Shown here one piece after another: positions 8,495 to 17,256 of a stretch of 30,425 nt of DNA. Position numbers and translations under genes: made by a program. This DNA is from Planctomycetota bacterium. Its GTDB lineage: Bacteria > Planctomycetota > Brocadiia > JAJRTI01. Every line of letters begins with the position of its first letter. The first letter of the stretch is position 1. The notes below the pieces were generated by a model. The model was not told where the DNA came from. It saw only the letters and a list, made by a program, of their open reading frames with translations, and did no database searches. Where the stretch lies: NCBI GenBank assembly GCA_024278415.1, contig JAJRTI010000397.1, positions 1 through 30,425 on the forward strand, given 5' to 3'.

Positions 8495-8926
8495 CTACCC
8501 CATGAGCCCCGCTGCCGCGGCCGCGAGGATGGCCGCCTCGGCAAGCGCCATCACCGCGTACGCGTTGTCCTTCGTCCGCAGATACACAGGCACCGTTGCG
8601 AGAAGGCACACGATCGTGAGGGCTCCCAGGGCGGCGATGCCGATGAAGTTCATCATGTCGCCCTGGTGCGCGACTCGGGCCCATCCCCAGCCGGTGGGCG
8701 TGCCGGTCTTGGCCACGTACTCGGCTGCGGAAAGTTTCCAGCACGCGGCCAACTTCTCCATGGATACCAGCGGTTTGGCGAGGCCGCTGACGTAGATGCC
8801 GTACGTGACGAGCAGCACCAGGAAACCTGCGCGCCAGCCGCAGGACAGGACCGCGGCGAAGCGTACCGCGGCCGGCTCAATCTCCGGGGCGCGGTCCAGG
8901 CGTTCGTCTGTGGGAGGTTTATCCAC
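8495..8926 (-). CDS. small membrane protein, partner of TauE/SafE permease (143 aa)
   Basis: This is an inner-membrane protein of unknown function. Hydrophobic segments lie near residues 33-48, 92-112 and 121-142, with a loop between the first two carrying W63, KTGTPTGWGW and GDMMN. I recall small membrane proteins of this pattern encoded next to TauE/SafE permeases in other bacteria, but have no name for the family. The start is a GTG lying inside the end of the permease gene; the overlap of eight bases (8919-8926) implies translational coupling and a stoichiometric partner. The first ~25 residues are polar and face one side of the membrane. Confidence 0.75.
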   Translation of the reverse strand: MDKPPTDERLDRAPEIEPAAVRFAAVLSCGWRAGFLVLLVTYGIYVSGLAKPLVSMEKLAACWKLSAAEYVAKTGTPTGWGWARVAHQGDMMNFIGIAALGALTIVCLLATVPVYLRTKDNAYAVMALAEAAILAAAAAGLMG

Positions 8927-9884
8927 CGATGCCCATCCAGACCATGCGAATGCCCACGAAAAGAAGCACCACGACGATCACGACTCGAATCTGTGTCGCC
9001 TTGGCTCGCGCCAGGAGTTTCACGCTCAACTGCGCGCCTAGCATGAGGCCGGCCATGGAGGGCACGGCGATGAGCGGGATGACGCAGCCGCGGCCGAGGT
9101 ACACCCAGAAGGCCGACACGCCGGTCATGAGGATGAGGAAGTTGCTCGTGGCCGCGGCGACCTTGATCGGCACGCCCATGACCAGCGTGAGCACGAGCAC
9201 ACTAGCCCAGCCGGCGCCCATGCCAAACATGCCGCCAAGAAACGCCACCCCCACGAAGATCGCGAAGCCGAGCGCGGTGCGGTGCACGCGCCATCGGACC
9301 ACCTCCCCGGTGGTGTCGTCCACGTAGGCCCCCTCGATGCGCAGCGCGCGGCCGAGCGCGTCCCACTCCATGTTCGGCGCCGCGTCGCGCTTGCGTCCCA
9401 GCATCATGAGCCCGGCGCACACGCACACCACCACGCCGATGGCCGTGCGCACCATCTCCACCGGCACGGCCAGCCCCACGCGCACGCCAATGGCGGATGC
9501 GATCGTGCCCACCACGGACATGGGCAGAGCGATGCGGAGGCTCGCCAGGCCGCGCCTGAGCAAGCCGCTGCCCGCGGAGAGCGCGCCCGCGCTCGCAATC
9601 ATGATGCCCGACGCGCGCACGAAGTCGAGGTGGAACGGGAACAGCGTCGCCACCATCGGCACGTAGAACACGCCCCCGCCGACTCCGGCCATGACCGCGA
9701 TGATGCCCAGTGCGAAGCAGAACCAGAAGAGCCCTAGCGGGTACACCCACCAGGCCGCCGCGCCCGCCGGCGTTGCCGGCGCCGCGCCTAGGGCGGCTAG
9801 CAGCGCCACGGCCCCGAGTGCCACGAACGCGCGCCGGAGCCATGGCCGCAACCTGCCGGCGTGGTTTGAATGGCACTCGTGCAA
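8919..9884 (-). CDS. TauE/SafE family sulfite/sulfonate-type permease (321 aa)
   Basis: This is an inner-membrane transporter of the TauE/SafE family, whose characterised members export sulfite, sulfoacetate or related organosulfur anions. The typical glycine-rich loop after the first helices is seen (AVMAGVGGGVFYVPMV), and its counterpart in the second half is FLGGMFGMGAGWASV. About eight membrane segments are visible. The frame is open up to an ATG at 9974, but I prefer the TTG at 9884. It has GGAG eight bases upstream, and a strong hairpin (9919-9945) lies in the longer N-terminal extension, which also lacks transporter-like sequence. The small membrane gene overlaps its end. The substrate is not deducible. 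Confidence 0.82.
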   Translation of the reverse strand: MHECHSNHAGRLRPWLRRAFVALGAVALLAALGAAPATPAGAAAWWVYPLGLFWFCFALGIIAVMAGVGGGVFYVPMVATLFPFHLDFVRASGIMIASAGALSAGSGLLRRGLASLRIALPMSVVGTIASAIGVRVGLAVPVEMVRTAIGVVVCVCAGLMMLGRKRDAAPNMEWDALGRALRIEGAYVDDTTGEVVRWRVHRTALGFAIFVGVAFLGGMFGMGAGWASVLVLTLVMGVPIKVAAATSNFLILMTGVSAFWVYLGRGCVIPLIAVPSMAGLMLGAQLSVKLLARAKATQIRVVIVVVLLFVGIRMVWMGIGG

Positions 9885-9918
9885 GCGGCCAACTCCGGAA
9901 TGGAAACGTTCGAGGACA

Positions 9919-9945
9919 GGGGGGCCGCTGCTGCTAGCGCCCCCC
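9919..9945 (-). terminator. GC-rich hairpin after pilT
   Basis: Six G (9919-9924) pair with six C (9940-9945), and an inner GCT/AGC pair extends the stem. It lies about 55 bases past the pilT stop and before the preferred permease start. No T run follows, so it may be an attenuator or mRNA-end structure rather than a full intrinsic terminator. Confidence 0.35.
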
Positions 9946-10000
9946 TCAGCCCTCCGCCGGACGGGATGATACATGATCGCCCCGCGCGTGGCAAGACGGG

Positions 10001-11047
10001 CTAGGGCCCGTCCAGCGTGGCGGGGTTCTTCATGCGCGCTTTGGCCTCCTCATACGTGATGCGCCCCTTGAGGTAGAGGTTCTTCAGAGACGTGTCCAGG
10101 GTGTGCATGCCCTCTTTGGCTTGCGTCTCCATGACGCTGTAGATCGCGTGCGCCTTGCCCTCGCGGATCAGGTTGGCGACGGCCCCGGTGTTGATGAGCA
10201 GCTCCGTGGCCACGACGCGGCCCTTGCCGTCCGCGGTGGGGATGAGGCGCTGCGAAAGCACCGCGGTGAGGCTGAACGCGAGCTGCGAGCGGATCTGGCC
10301 CTGTTGGTACGGGGGGAACACATCGAGCAGGCGGTCGATGGATTGGACCGCGTCGTTGGTGTGGAGCGTGGCGATAACGAGGTGGCCGGTCTCGGCCGCG
10401 GTCATGGCCGCGGCGATGGTGTCGAGGTCGCGCATCTCGCCGATGAGGATCACGTCGGGGTCTTGCCGCAGCACATGCGAAAGCGCGGCTGCGAAGCCGC
10501 GCGTGTCCTCGCCCACCTCGCGCTGGTCGATGACGCTCTTCTTGTTGCGGTGCATGAACTCGATGGGATCCTCGATGGTCACGATGTGCGAGCGGCGCCG
10601 GGCGTTGATGTGGTCCACCATTGCGGCTTGGGTGGTGGACTTGCCGTGGCCGGTGGGGCCGGTGCACAGGATGAGGCCTTGGTGGCGCATGGCCAGGTCC
10701 TTCACCTTCTCGGGCAGCCCCAAGTCGTCGAGGGACGGCATTTCAGTGGGGATGAGCCGGAACGCGGCCCCCACGCACCCGCGTTGCATGTACACGTTGC
10801 CGCGGAATCGATGCGCGCCCTCGACGAAGATGGAGAAGTCCAGTTCCATCTCCTCCTCGAACCGCGCAATCTGCCGGTTTTCCAGCACGCTGTACACGAG
10901 GCTCTTAGAGGCGTCCGGCGTCAGCGGCGGCGAGTTGGTGAGCACCAACTCGCCGTTGATGCGTAGCGCCGGCGGCGAGCCCGCGCTGATGAGGACGTCG
11001 GACGCGCTGTGCTGGAGCGCGAATTTGAGCAGTTCACTCATCTGCAT
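10001..11047 (-). CDS. pilT: PilT-type retraction ATPase (348 aa)
   Basis: This is a cytoplasmic hexameric ATPase of the type II/IV secretion superfamily. PilT depolymerises type IV pili for twitching motility. Visible motifs are Walker A GPTGHGKST (130-138), the Asp box TIEDPIEF (157-164), Walker B DVILIGEMRD (198-207), the His box HLVIATLHTND (222-232) and a C-terminal AVANLIREGK (289-298) that matches the PilT-specific AIRNLIRE helix. Length is typical. The first of two nearby ATGs is preferred because AGGAG sits seven bases upstream. It starts 27 bases after the GT39-AsmA gene, so the two are probably co-transcribed. No pilB, pilC or pilin gene is in the window; the pilus itself must be encoded elsewhere. 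Confidence 0.93.
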   Translation of the reverse strand: MQMSELLKFALQHSASDVLISAGSPPALRINGELVLTNSPPLTPDASKSLVYSVLENRQIARFEEEMELDFSIFVEGAHRFRGNVYMQRGCVGAAFRLIPTEMPSLDDLGLPEKVKDLAMRHQGLILCTGPTGHGKSTTQAAMVDHINARRRSHIVTIEDPIEFMHRNKKSVIDQREVGEDTRGFAAALSHVLRQDPDVILIGEMRDLDTIAAAMTAAETGHLVIATLHTNDAVQSIDRLLDVFPPYQQGQIRSQLAFSLTAVLSQRLIPTADGKGRVVATELLINTGAVANLIREGKAHAIYSVMETQAKEGMHTLDTSLKNLYLKGRITYEEAKARMKNPATLDGP

Positions 11048-11074
11048 GCCATGACTCCTGGCCCAGCCGAGGGC

Positions 11075-14000
11075 CTATCTCCCCTTGTTGCCGTTGGTCT
11101 CTTCAATGATGCCAACCAATCCGCCAATTGCGCGGGCGATTGGGAGCAGCGGCACCATCACCCACGCGGGGTCGTCGTACGTGCCTTTGAGTTCCACGGG
11201 GAAAATCATGCGTTTGGCCGCGTTGATGATCTTGGTGGCCACGGGCAGCTTGTTGTCCTTGCCCAGCTCCGGCCTGAACTTGAAGTTGAGTTTGTGGGTG
11301 GCTGCGTCGAACTCGCCTGTGCCGTAGAGGGAAAGCACGGGCCCGATGAGGTCCGCCCGATTGAAGATCGCGACCGGGCCGTACACCTGGTACGACAGCT
11401 CTGCGCGGGTGAACGCGGCCGCGTCGAGTGTGGCGAGTTTGACCAAGTTCAAGATGCCCAGGACGAGGGGCAGTTCGCCCAGTTTCCCTTCGGAGAGGAT
11501 AAGGGCGCCCTTGGCTCTGAATTTCTGGCCGTTGCTTTCCATGCCCTCAAAGCTTGCGCTGGCCGCGACCTTGCCGGCCAAGTTCTTCACCTTGCGGCGT
11601 TCCTTTTCTTGGGGCGTGAACAGGTTCTCGATGCGCAGGCCGTCCACGTGGAGTTCGCCCTTGTACCTCCTGTAGGTGTTCGGCGAGTCCTCGATGATCT
11701 GAAGCTTGCCATTGATTCTGCCTCCCATTAACGCGCCTTGGATGCCCTCGATGTCGATCCGCCCGGCGACCTCGCTATACGAGCAGGTCAGGTCCGTGAT
11801 GGGGTAGTTGTGGATCGTCGCCCGGTCGATGGAGAGCTTGCCCGTGAGGCTGCGCTTGGACTGCTCGGCCAAGATGCCCCGGAAGGTGATCGCGCCTTGG
11901 CAGTCCGTCACCTTGACTTGCGTGTCCGTGGCGATGCCCTGGAGGGTCAGCGTGCCATCCGCCCAGAGGGGCGACTCGTCCCCGGCGCTCTTGACAACCG
12001 CATCGAGCCCGACCGCTCCGCTGGGCTTGACGCGCAGGTACCATTTGTACGCTCCCGGACCTGCGGCTTTGAACAGGGCCTCGGTCAGCGGCAGCTTGTC
12101 CACGCGCACGCGCAGGCGCCGCTTGGCCTGCGCGAATGTGCCGTCCACCTTCACAGGTGTGTCGCCGAGCAGGGCCTGGAGCTGAAGCGTGCCCTTCATG
12201 CCGGCAGAGCACACGATCTGCCCGGTGATCTGCCTGAGCGGCAGGGGGAAGCCCTTGTGGTTCACGGCGTTCGCGTCCGGCCGGAACAGGAGCGTATGCT
12301 CGATGGCGGCCTTCTTGCCCGATTTGCGGTGCAAGCGATAGAGGCCGCTCATGCGCCCCTTGGGATTGAGCTGGGCCCACACGGCCTGAAGCCCGCGGTC
12401 GAGGATGCCGCGGAACCGTTCGTTGAGTGGAATGTGTGTGAACTTGATAGGCAGCACGAACTCGGCCTCAGGGTCGTAGTAGATCGTGGCCTCTTTCAGG
12501 CTCAGCTTGCCGCCATCGAACTCGCCGGCCAAGTTGCGAAGCTGGGCCCGGTCCTCGAGGAAATCGATGTCGCCGGTGATGGCGCGGATGGGCAGCCGAA
12601 AGTTGGCGTACGCCATGCTACAGCCCTTGAACCTTGCGGCGATCTTTTCCAGGTGCGGCTTCGGGTCGCCCTCACGCCACTTGAGGTCCACGTCCACGTC
12701 CGCGGCGCCGCTGGGCTTGAAGTCGTTCCAGACCTTGTGATAGTGCTGGGGCAGCGCGGTGAGCAACGTGTGGTCGACTTTGAGGTTTCGAGCCTCGAGG
12801 GTCAGCATGGCCCCGGGGGGCGGCGGGATCCGAAGCTGTGCGTCTCGAACCCGCACCGTGGCCCCCCGCGCCCGGCCCTGGCAGCCGGCCAGCTTGATGC
12901 TGCCGCGCCGCCACTCGATTCGGCCTTGAGCTTCGGTCACCGGGTAGGCGAAGTGGCGGTACGTGAAGTCCACGCCCTTCGCGACGGCCACGGCCCTCGT
13001 GCGGACGTCGTCGTCGTCCTCCTTGTCGTAGTCCACGTAGGCGGCGAGGTCGACCGTGCCGGACGTGATCCCGGCCGCCAGCCAGATCTGTTGGGCCGCG
13101 GGGGACAGCCTCTTTCGGAACTCGGGCGTCAGGCGAATACCGGATCGAGTGACCGCGAAGTGCAAACGGGGGCCGGCCACGTCGAGTTCGCCTTGCATCT
13201 GCACGCGGCCGAGCACGGGATCGTTCCACGAGGACTGGACATGGAACACGCTTCCCCCGCGCTTCTTGGGGAAGATGGAGGTCTTCCATTGGCGGAGTTC
13301 CGCCACGACGCGGCCATCCCTCACGACTCGCATGGAGCCCTCGCTGCTCACCGTGGGGCTGCCGGCCGAGCGCAGCAGGTTCGCGAGCATGGCGATGACC
13401 GATGGCACGTGCACGCGCGACTTGGGCCGCAGGCGGATGGTGATCTCCACGCCCTCCATGCGCACCATGTCAATCGTGACTTTGCGGTTCACCAAGGGCA
13501 GCCAGCGGTGCTTGAGCATGGCCCGCTGTGCGTGGAAGCTGGCTGGGAGGCCGCCGGGCACTTTGAACTCCAGATTCACGCCCTTGCACTGCACGCCGGA
13601 CCAAGGGTTGACCGTAAACTCCTGGATCGTGGCCGGCCCGCCGAAGTACTTCCGCAGGGATTCGTTGACGAGTTGCTGGAGTTTGCCGCGCTCCACCGCG
13701 AGGTGCCACGCGTAGCCCAGCGCCACGGCCGCGAGCACGGCGACCCCGGCCCACGCGGCGAGCACGTCGCCGCGCACGCGCAACTGGCCCCGCCGCGCGC
13801 GGGCATGGTAGTTGGTCGCCAGCGCGTGGCCGGCAAAGACGATGACCAGGGACATGATCGGCGTGCGGTAGCGTGTCGAGCCCACGAACACCGAGTGGAG
13901 CGCCGCGAAGTAGGCGACCGGCAGCAGCAACAGGAGCAGCTCCCGCGGGCGCCGGGGCGCCACCAAGAGGCCGATCAGGCCGAGCACAAAGATGGGCCCG

Positions 14001-15016
14001 ACAAACATCGCGCTGAGCACGCGATAGTGCAGCGCGCGGTAGCCCTCATAGTTGGGCACGAGGTTCCAGAACCGCTTGGCCCGGTGCAGCGTCAGCCGGC
14101 CGAAGCGCGCCCAGTCGGAGCGGATCACCTCCACCGCCTTGCGCAGGAGGTAGCGGTCGCGCTCGTACTCCGACATGTCCTTGATCCCTTCGGGCCACTT
14201 GATGCGGTCCATGGCCGGGCCGCCGTCCGCGTCGGGAGCGTTGGACTCGTAGAGCGACGCGCCGACTTGGAGGGTCGTGGGCACGAACTTGCCGGTGATG
14301 CGGTAGTTGCGCCAGACCCACGGCGCCATGACCGCCGCGAACGCGGCCGCGAGCAGCAGCCAGCATCGGGCCTGCCGCCTCCGGTGCGGCTCGCCGATGA
14401 AGTAGAGCGGCAGCGCGGCCGGAAGCATGAGCATGGCCGAGGGGCGGGTGAGCACGGCCACGCCAAACGTGAGGCCGGCGAGCAACGCCGCCCACCACGA
14501 CGGCCGGTGCAGGAGGCGCCGCATGAGCAGCACCCACAGGACGAGTTCGAAGGTGAACAGGGTCTCGGAGAGCGCGGTACCGGTGTAGAACACGAAGAAC
14601 GGGTAAACGGCCGCGATCGCTCCGGCCGCCGCGCCACAGACATAGCCCGAAAGGCCGCGGGCCAGCAGGTAGATGAGCACACAGGTGAGTGCGCCGAGGA
14701 GGGCCTGTGTGATGCGGATGGGCACCAGGCTGTCGTGAAAGAAGCGCTGCGACGCGGCCAGCAGGAGCGGGTAGACCGGCGCGCGGCAGACTTGGAGCCC
14801 GGTGTCGAAGGTGATGCCCTGCCCGTTGAGGAAGCGCCGCGCCACTTGCCAGTACGTATTCTCGTCGTGGAAGCGCGGCTCCGGCCCCAAGTTGAGCACG
14901 TACGCCAGGCGCACGGCGATCGCGGCGAGGAAAATCGCCCAGGGGAGCCATCGCTTGGCGTGCGCGGACGCGGCGCGAGTCGCGGCGGGGGGCGTGGGCT
15001 GTGGGTCGGCGGTCAC
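11075..15016 (-). CDS. GT39-type glycosyltransferase fused to AsmA-like domain (1313 aa)
   Basis: This is one continuous frame with two very different halves. Residues 1-410 form a polytopic GT39/ArnT-like enzyme: a first helix near 23-42, then an exported loop with the acidic pair D51-E52 expected of polyprenyl-phosphate-sugar transferases, about nine further helices, and STRYRTPIMSL (380-390) in the usual late position. A last helix at about 417-436 leads to a beta-rich AsmA-like region (about 440-1300). The end of that region is typical of AsmA_2: SEGKLGELPLVLGILNL, GPVLSLYGTGEFDAATHKLNF, FPVELKGTYDDPAWV. AsmA-family proteins such as TamB, YhdP and YdbH carry lipid across the periplasm. 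The start is a GTG without a clear ribosome site and is uncertain. It lies 156 bases after mlaD. Roles in envelope glycolipid modification plus transport are inference. Confidence 0.82.
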   Translation of the reverse strand: MTADPQPTPPAATRAASAHAKRWLPWAIFLAAIAVRLAYVLNLGPEPRFHDENTYWQVARRFLNGQGITFDTGLQVCRAPVYPLLLAASQRFFHDSLVPIRITQALLGALTCVLIYLLARGLSGYVCGAAAGAIAAVYPFFVFYTGTALSETLFTFELVLWVLLMRRLLHRPSWWAALLAGLTFGVAVLTRPSAMLMLPAALPLYFIGEPHRRRQARCWLLLAAAFAAVMAPWVWRNYRITGKFVPTTLQVGASLYESNAPDADGGPAMDRIKWPEGIKDMSEYERDRYLLRKAVEVIRSDWARFGRLTLHRAKRFWNLVPNYEGYRALHYRVLSAMFVGPIFVLGLIGLLVAPRRPRELLLLLLPVAYFAALHSVFVGSTRYRTPIMSLVIVFAGHALATNYHARARRGQLRVRGDVLAAWAGVAVLAAVALGYAWHLAVERGKLQQLVNESLRKYFGGPATIQEFTVNPWSGVQCKGVNLEFKVPGGLPASFHAQRAMLKHRWLPLVNRKVTIDMVRMEGVEITIRLRPKSRVHVPSVIAMLANLLRSAGSPTVSSEGSMRVVRDGRVVAELRQWKTSIFPKKRGGSVFHVQSSWNDPVLGRVQMQGELDVAGPRLHFAVTRSGIRLTPEFRKRLSPAAQQIWLAAGITSGTVDLAAYVDYDKEDDDDVRTRAVAVAKGVDFTYRHFAYPVTEAQGRIEWRRGSIKLAGCQGRARGATVRVRDAQLRIPPPPGAMLTLEARNLKVDHTLLTALPQHYHKVWNDFKPSGAADVDVDLKWREGDPKPHLEKIAARFKGCSMAYANFRLPIRAITGDIDFLEDRAQLRNLAGEFDGGKLSLKEATIYYDPEAEFVLPIKFTHIPLNERFRGILDRGLQAVWAQLNPKGRMSGLYRLHRKSGKKAAIEHTLLFRPDANAVNHKGFPLPLRQITGQIVCSAGMKGTLQLQALLGDTPVKVDGTFAQAKRRLRVRVDKLPLTEALFKAAGPGAYKWYLRVKPSGAVGLDAVVKSAGDESPLWADGTLTLQGIATDTQVKVTDCQGAITFRGILAEQSKRSLTGKLSIDRATIHNYPITDLTCSYSEVAGRIDIEGIQGALMGGRINGKLQIIEDSPNTYRRYKGELHVDGLRIENLFTPQEKERRKVKNLAGKVAASASFEGMESNGQKFRAKGALILSEGKLGELPLVLGILNLVKLATLDAAAFTRAELSYQVYGPVAIFNRADLIGPVLSLYGTGEFDAATHKLNFKFRPELGKDNKLPVATKIINAAKRMIFPVELKGTYDDPAWVMVPLLPIARAIGGLVGIIEETNGNKGR

Positions 15017-15039
15017 AGGCGTGGGTTGGTACGGGGTCG

Positions 15040-15055
15040 TTCCTGATACAGGTAA
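15040..15055. promoter_or_regulatory. dyad upstream of GT39-AsmA gene, possible operator
   Basis: On the minus strand TTACCTGTATCAGGAA reads as a near-perfect dyad (CCTG-TAT-CAGG core with A/T flanks), 24 bases before the GTG start. The spacing and size suit a dimeric regulator, or it may be a small mRNA hairpin. No promoter boxes are clear beside it. Confidence 0.3.
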
Positions 15056-15172
15056 GCGGTCAGCCGAGATCGCCTCGGGTGGCGCGCCCTCCTCCGCGCG
15101 CCGCGTCGCCTATTCAGCATACATGCCGCGCCGCGCTCACGCCAGCGCGCAGCCCCAGGGGCCCCTCCGGCG

Positions 15173-16336
15173 TCACTTCTTCTTCATTTCTCCCGTGGCC
15201 GACTGGACGGCCGCCGCGGCCTCCTTGAGCTGGCTCACCATCTGGCTCACCTCGCCCAATTGCTGCTTCACCGCGGCGTTGGGCGTCTCGGTCAGGGCCA
15301 GCAGCTTCTCCAGCGACCCGTCCAAACGCCTCAGGATCTGGTCGAGGTCCTGTGCGGCTACGCTCACGGCCTTCTCTCCCTCTGGCGGTGCGGACTTGCG
15401 GATCGCCTTCCAGGGGTGCCGCTTCACGTCGTCGGCCCACACGCGCAGGCTCCCGGCTGCGTCGCGCACGTTCTTCACGGTCGTCTTCACGTCCGCCGCG
15501 TTCGAGTCGAGCATGGCGTTGAGCTTGCCGAGCGTCTCTGCGGCCGTTTGGAGCACTTGCGTCGCAGAGTCCGCGCTCTTGCGGGCTTGGGCGAGTGCGT
15601 CCTTGGCTTGGGCCGCGGTCTCCTTCAACTCGGCCAGCAGGCTGCCCACGCCGTCGGAGTGTGTGTTGAGGAACTTGGCGGTCGAGTCTGCGGCTCCGCG
15701 GATGCTGGCGAGCGAGCCCTGCACCTCGCCCTTGGCTTCGGTCAGCGTCGCCAGGTTCTGGCCCACTTGGTTCAGCTTATCGGCAAAGGCTTCGAGGTTG
15801 GCGATGAACTTGCGCACGCTCTCGCGCTGGCCGTCCCCCAGCATGTCGTTGAGCCCGTCGAGCACGCGGTTGACCTTGGCTTGCGTATCGCCGAGCTTCT
15901 GTTGGATCTGCTTGGTGATGTCCTGCAATTCGGGCACCGGCTCGCCGGGGTGCACCGCGTTCTTGGGAAGCAGCGCGCCCTTGCCCGGCCGAATCTCCAC
16001 CGAGGTCTTGCCGGTGAACGTCTTGCCGATGCGCACGACCGCGTCCTCGCGCAGGCGGTATCTGGACTCCAGCTCCAGCGTCAGCACCACGCGAGGCGCT
16101 TTGCCGTCTTGGGCTTCCTCCACGGTGAGGCCGACGACGCGGCCCACGTTCACGCCGGCGTAGAGCACGGGGTCGTTGACCTTGAGCCCGCGGATCTCGC
16201 GGAACCACACCTTCACCTTCGTGGTCCTCGTGAAGAGGGCCTCGATGTCGCTGACGAGGAAGATGACGGTTACCAGCGCTACGATGGACACGATGATCAT
16301 CGTGCCGGCTTTGAGTTCGGATCGAGAGTTTTCCAA
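15173..16336 (-). CDS. mlaD: MCE/MlaD-type lipid-transport substrate-binding protein (387 aa)
   Basis: This is the periplasmic, inner-membrane-anchored MCE subunit of an Mla-type phospholipid or hydrophobic-compound ABC transporter. It starts ENSRSELKAG, then one membrane helix (about 12-28), then the MCE domain (about 38-117: VKVWFREIRGLKVNDPVLYAGVNVGRVVGL and SVEIRPGKG). The remaining ~250 residues are helical, rich in A/K/E/Q, and predicted to form long coiled coils or a tunnel, as in longer MCE proteins rather than short E. coli MlaD. The TTG start is set by GGAG seven bases upstream and by the family's usual N-terminus; the open frame upstream is shadow of mlaF. The mlaF stop is five bases before this TTG. 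Confidence 0.9.
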   Translation of the reverse strand: MENSRSELKAGTMIIVSIVALVTVIFLVSDIEALFTRTTKVKVWFREIRGLKVNDPVLYAGVNVGRVVGLTVEEAQDGKAPRVVLTLELESRYRLREDAVVRIGKTFTGKTSVEIRPGKGALLPKNAVHPGEPVPELQDITKQIQQKLGDTQAKVNRVLDGLNDMLGDGQRESVRKFIANLEAFADKLNQVGQNLATLTEAKGEVQGSLASIRGAADSTAKFLNTHSDGVGSLLAELKETAAQAKDALAQARKSADSATQVLQTAAETLGKLNAMLDSNAADVKTTVKNVRDAAGSLRVWADDVKRHPWKAIRKSAPPEGEKAVSVAAQDLDQILRRLDGSLEKLLALTETPNAAVKQQLGEVSQMVSQLKEAAAAVQSATGEMKKK

Positions 16337-16340
16337 CGCG

Positions 16341-17204
16341 TTACTCCGCCAAGAGGTCTTGCGCGTAGTCGGTGAACGACTGGCGCAGCGGGATGGGCCC
16401 GTCCGGGGCGCCGGTGACGAATTGCCGCACCAGCGGGTTCTGCGTGTTCTTGATCGCGTCCGGCGTGCCCTTCTCCACCACCTTGCCATCGTACAGGATG
16501 ACCATCACGTCCGCGACGCGGAACGCGGAGATCATGTCGTGGGTGACCACGACCGACGTGACTTCGAGTTTCTCGCTGAGGTCGGCGATGAGTTCGGAGA
16601 TGACGCCGCCCACAATGGGATCGAGGCCGGCGGTCGGTTCGTCGTAGAAGAGGATCTCCGGATCGAGGGCGATGGCCCGCGCCAGGCCGACGCGCTTCTT
16701 CATGCCGCCGCTGATCTCCGCAGGCTTGAGGTCTTCGAACCCGCGCAGACCGACCAATTCGAGCTTCATCTTCACCATGATGCTGATGATGTTCTCGCCG
16801 AGGTCGGTGTGCTCGCGCATGGGCAAGGCCACGTTTTCAGCCACGGTCATGGAGTTGTACAGCGCGCCGGATTGGAACAGCACGCCGAAGCGCCGGCGCA
16901 TGGCGTTGAGTTCGTCGTAGCTGAGCTTGGAGATGTCCCGGCCGAACATCTTCACGTACCCCTCGTTGGGCTGATGCACGCCGATCATGTGGCGCAGCAC
17001 CGTGCTCTTGCCACAGCCGCTGCCGCCCATGATGACCAACGTCTGGCCCTTGTAGACCTCCATGTTCACGCCGTCGAGCACCGTGTGGTCGCCGAAGCGC
17101 TTGACGAGGTCGCGCACCTCGATCACCGGTTCCCCTTGGGCCGGCCGGGGCGCGGCCTTGGCCTTGGGCACGAAGTCGATCGGGCTGATGGGCGCTTGGG
17201 GCAT
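16341..17204 (-). CDS. mlaF: MlaF-type ABC transporter ATPase (287 aa)
   Basis: This is the cytoplasmic ATPase that powers MlaE/MlaD lipid movement. In the 287-residue form the motifs are Walker A GGSGCGKST (60-68), Q-loop FQSGAL (110-115), signature ISGGM (164-168), Walker B ILFYDEP (184-190) and switch histidine H222 (VTHD). A glutamate follows the Walker B aspartate as required. Family traits include the MKKRVGLARA run after the signature. The start is uncertain: an upstream TTG at 17237 is in frame, but the intervening sequence looks non-coding and neither site has a clear ribosome-binding site, so the ATG at 17204 is used. A proline- and alanine-rich ~25-residue tail precedes the ABC domain. 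Confidence 0.92.
   Translation of the reverse strand: MPQAPISPIDFVPKAKAAPRPAQGEPVIEVRDLVKRFGDHTVLDGVNMEVYKGQTLVIMGGSGCGKSTVLRHMIGVHQPNEGYVKMFGRDISKLSYDELNAMRRRFGVLFQSGALYNSMTVAENVALPMREHTDLGENIISIMVKMKLELVGLRGFEDLKPAEISGGMKKRVGLARAIALDPEILFYDEPTAGLDPIVGGVISELIADLSEKLEVTSVVVTHDMISAFRVADVMVILYDGKVVEKGTPDAIKNTQNPLVRQFVTGAPDGPIPLRQSFTDYAQDLLAE
16344..16347 (-). promoter_or_regulatory. ribosome-binding site deciding the mlaD TTG start
   Basis: GGAG on the minus strand lies seven bases from the TTG at 16334-16336 and overlaps the last codons of mlaF, which couples the two genes. Confidence 0.6.
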
Positions 17205-17240
17205 TGGGGCGGAATGGTTAATGGTTGATGGGGGCAAGAC

Positions 17241-17255
17241 GCGGCCGGAGGCCGA
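17241..17255. repeat. hairpin between mlaE and mlaF (GCGGCC-N3-GGCCGA)
   Basis: A 6-3-6 inverted repeat with one mismatch lies two bases past the mlaE stop codon. It is the same element type as at 4376, 8398 and 30411. Inside an operon it may protect the mlaE message or cause partial attenuation before mlaF. Confidence 0.45.
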
Positions 17256-17256
17256 A

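Noticed and set aside
11738..15046. 1102-residue plus-strand open frame opposite the GT39-AsmA gene
   Set aside because: Antisense shadow; no membrane, signal or domain features, whereas the minus strand has helices and AsmA motifs.
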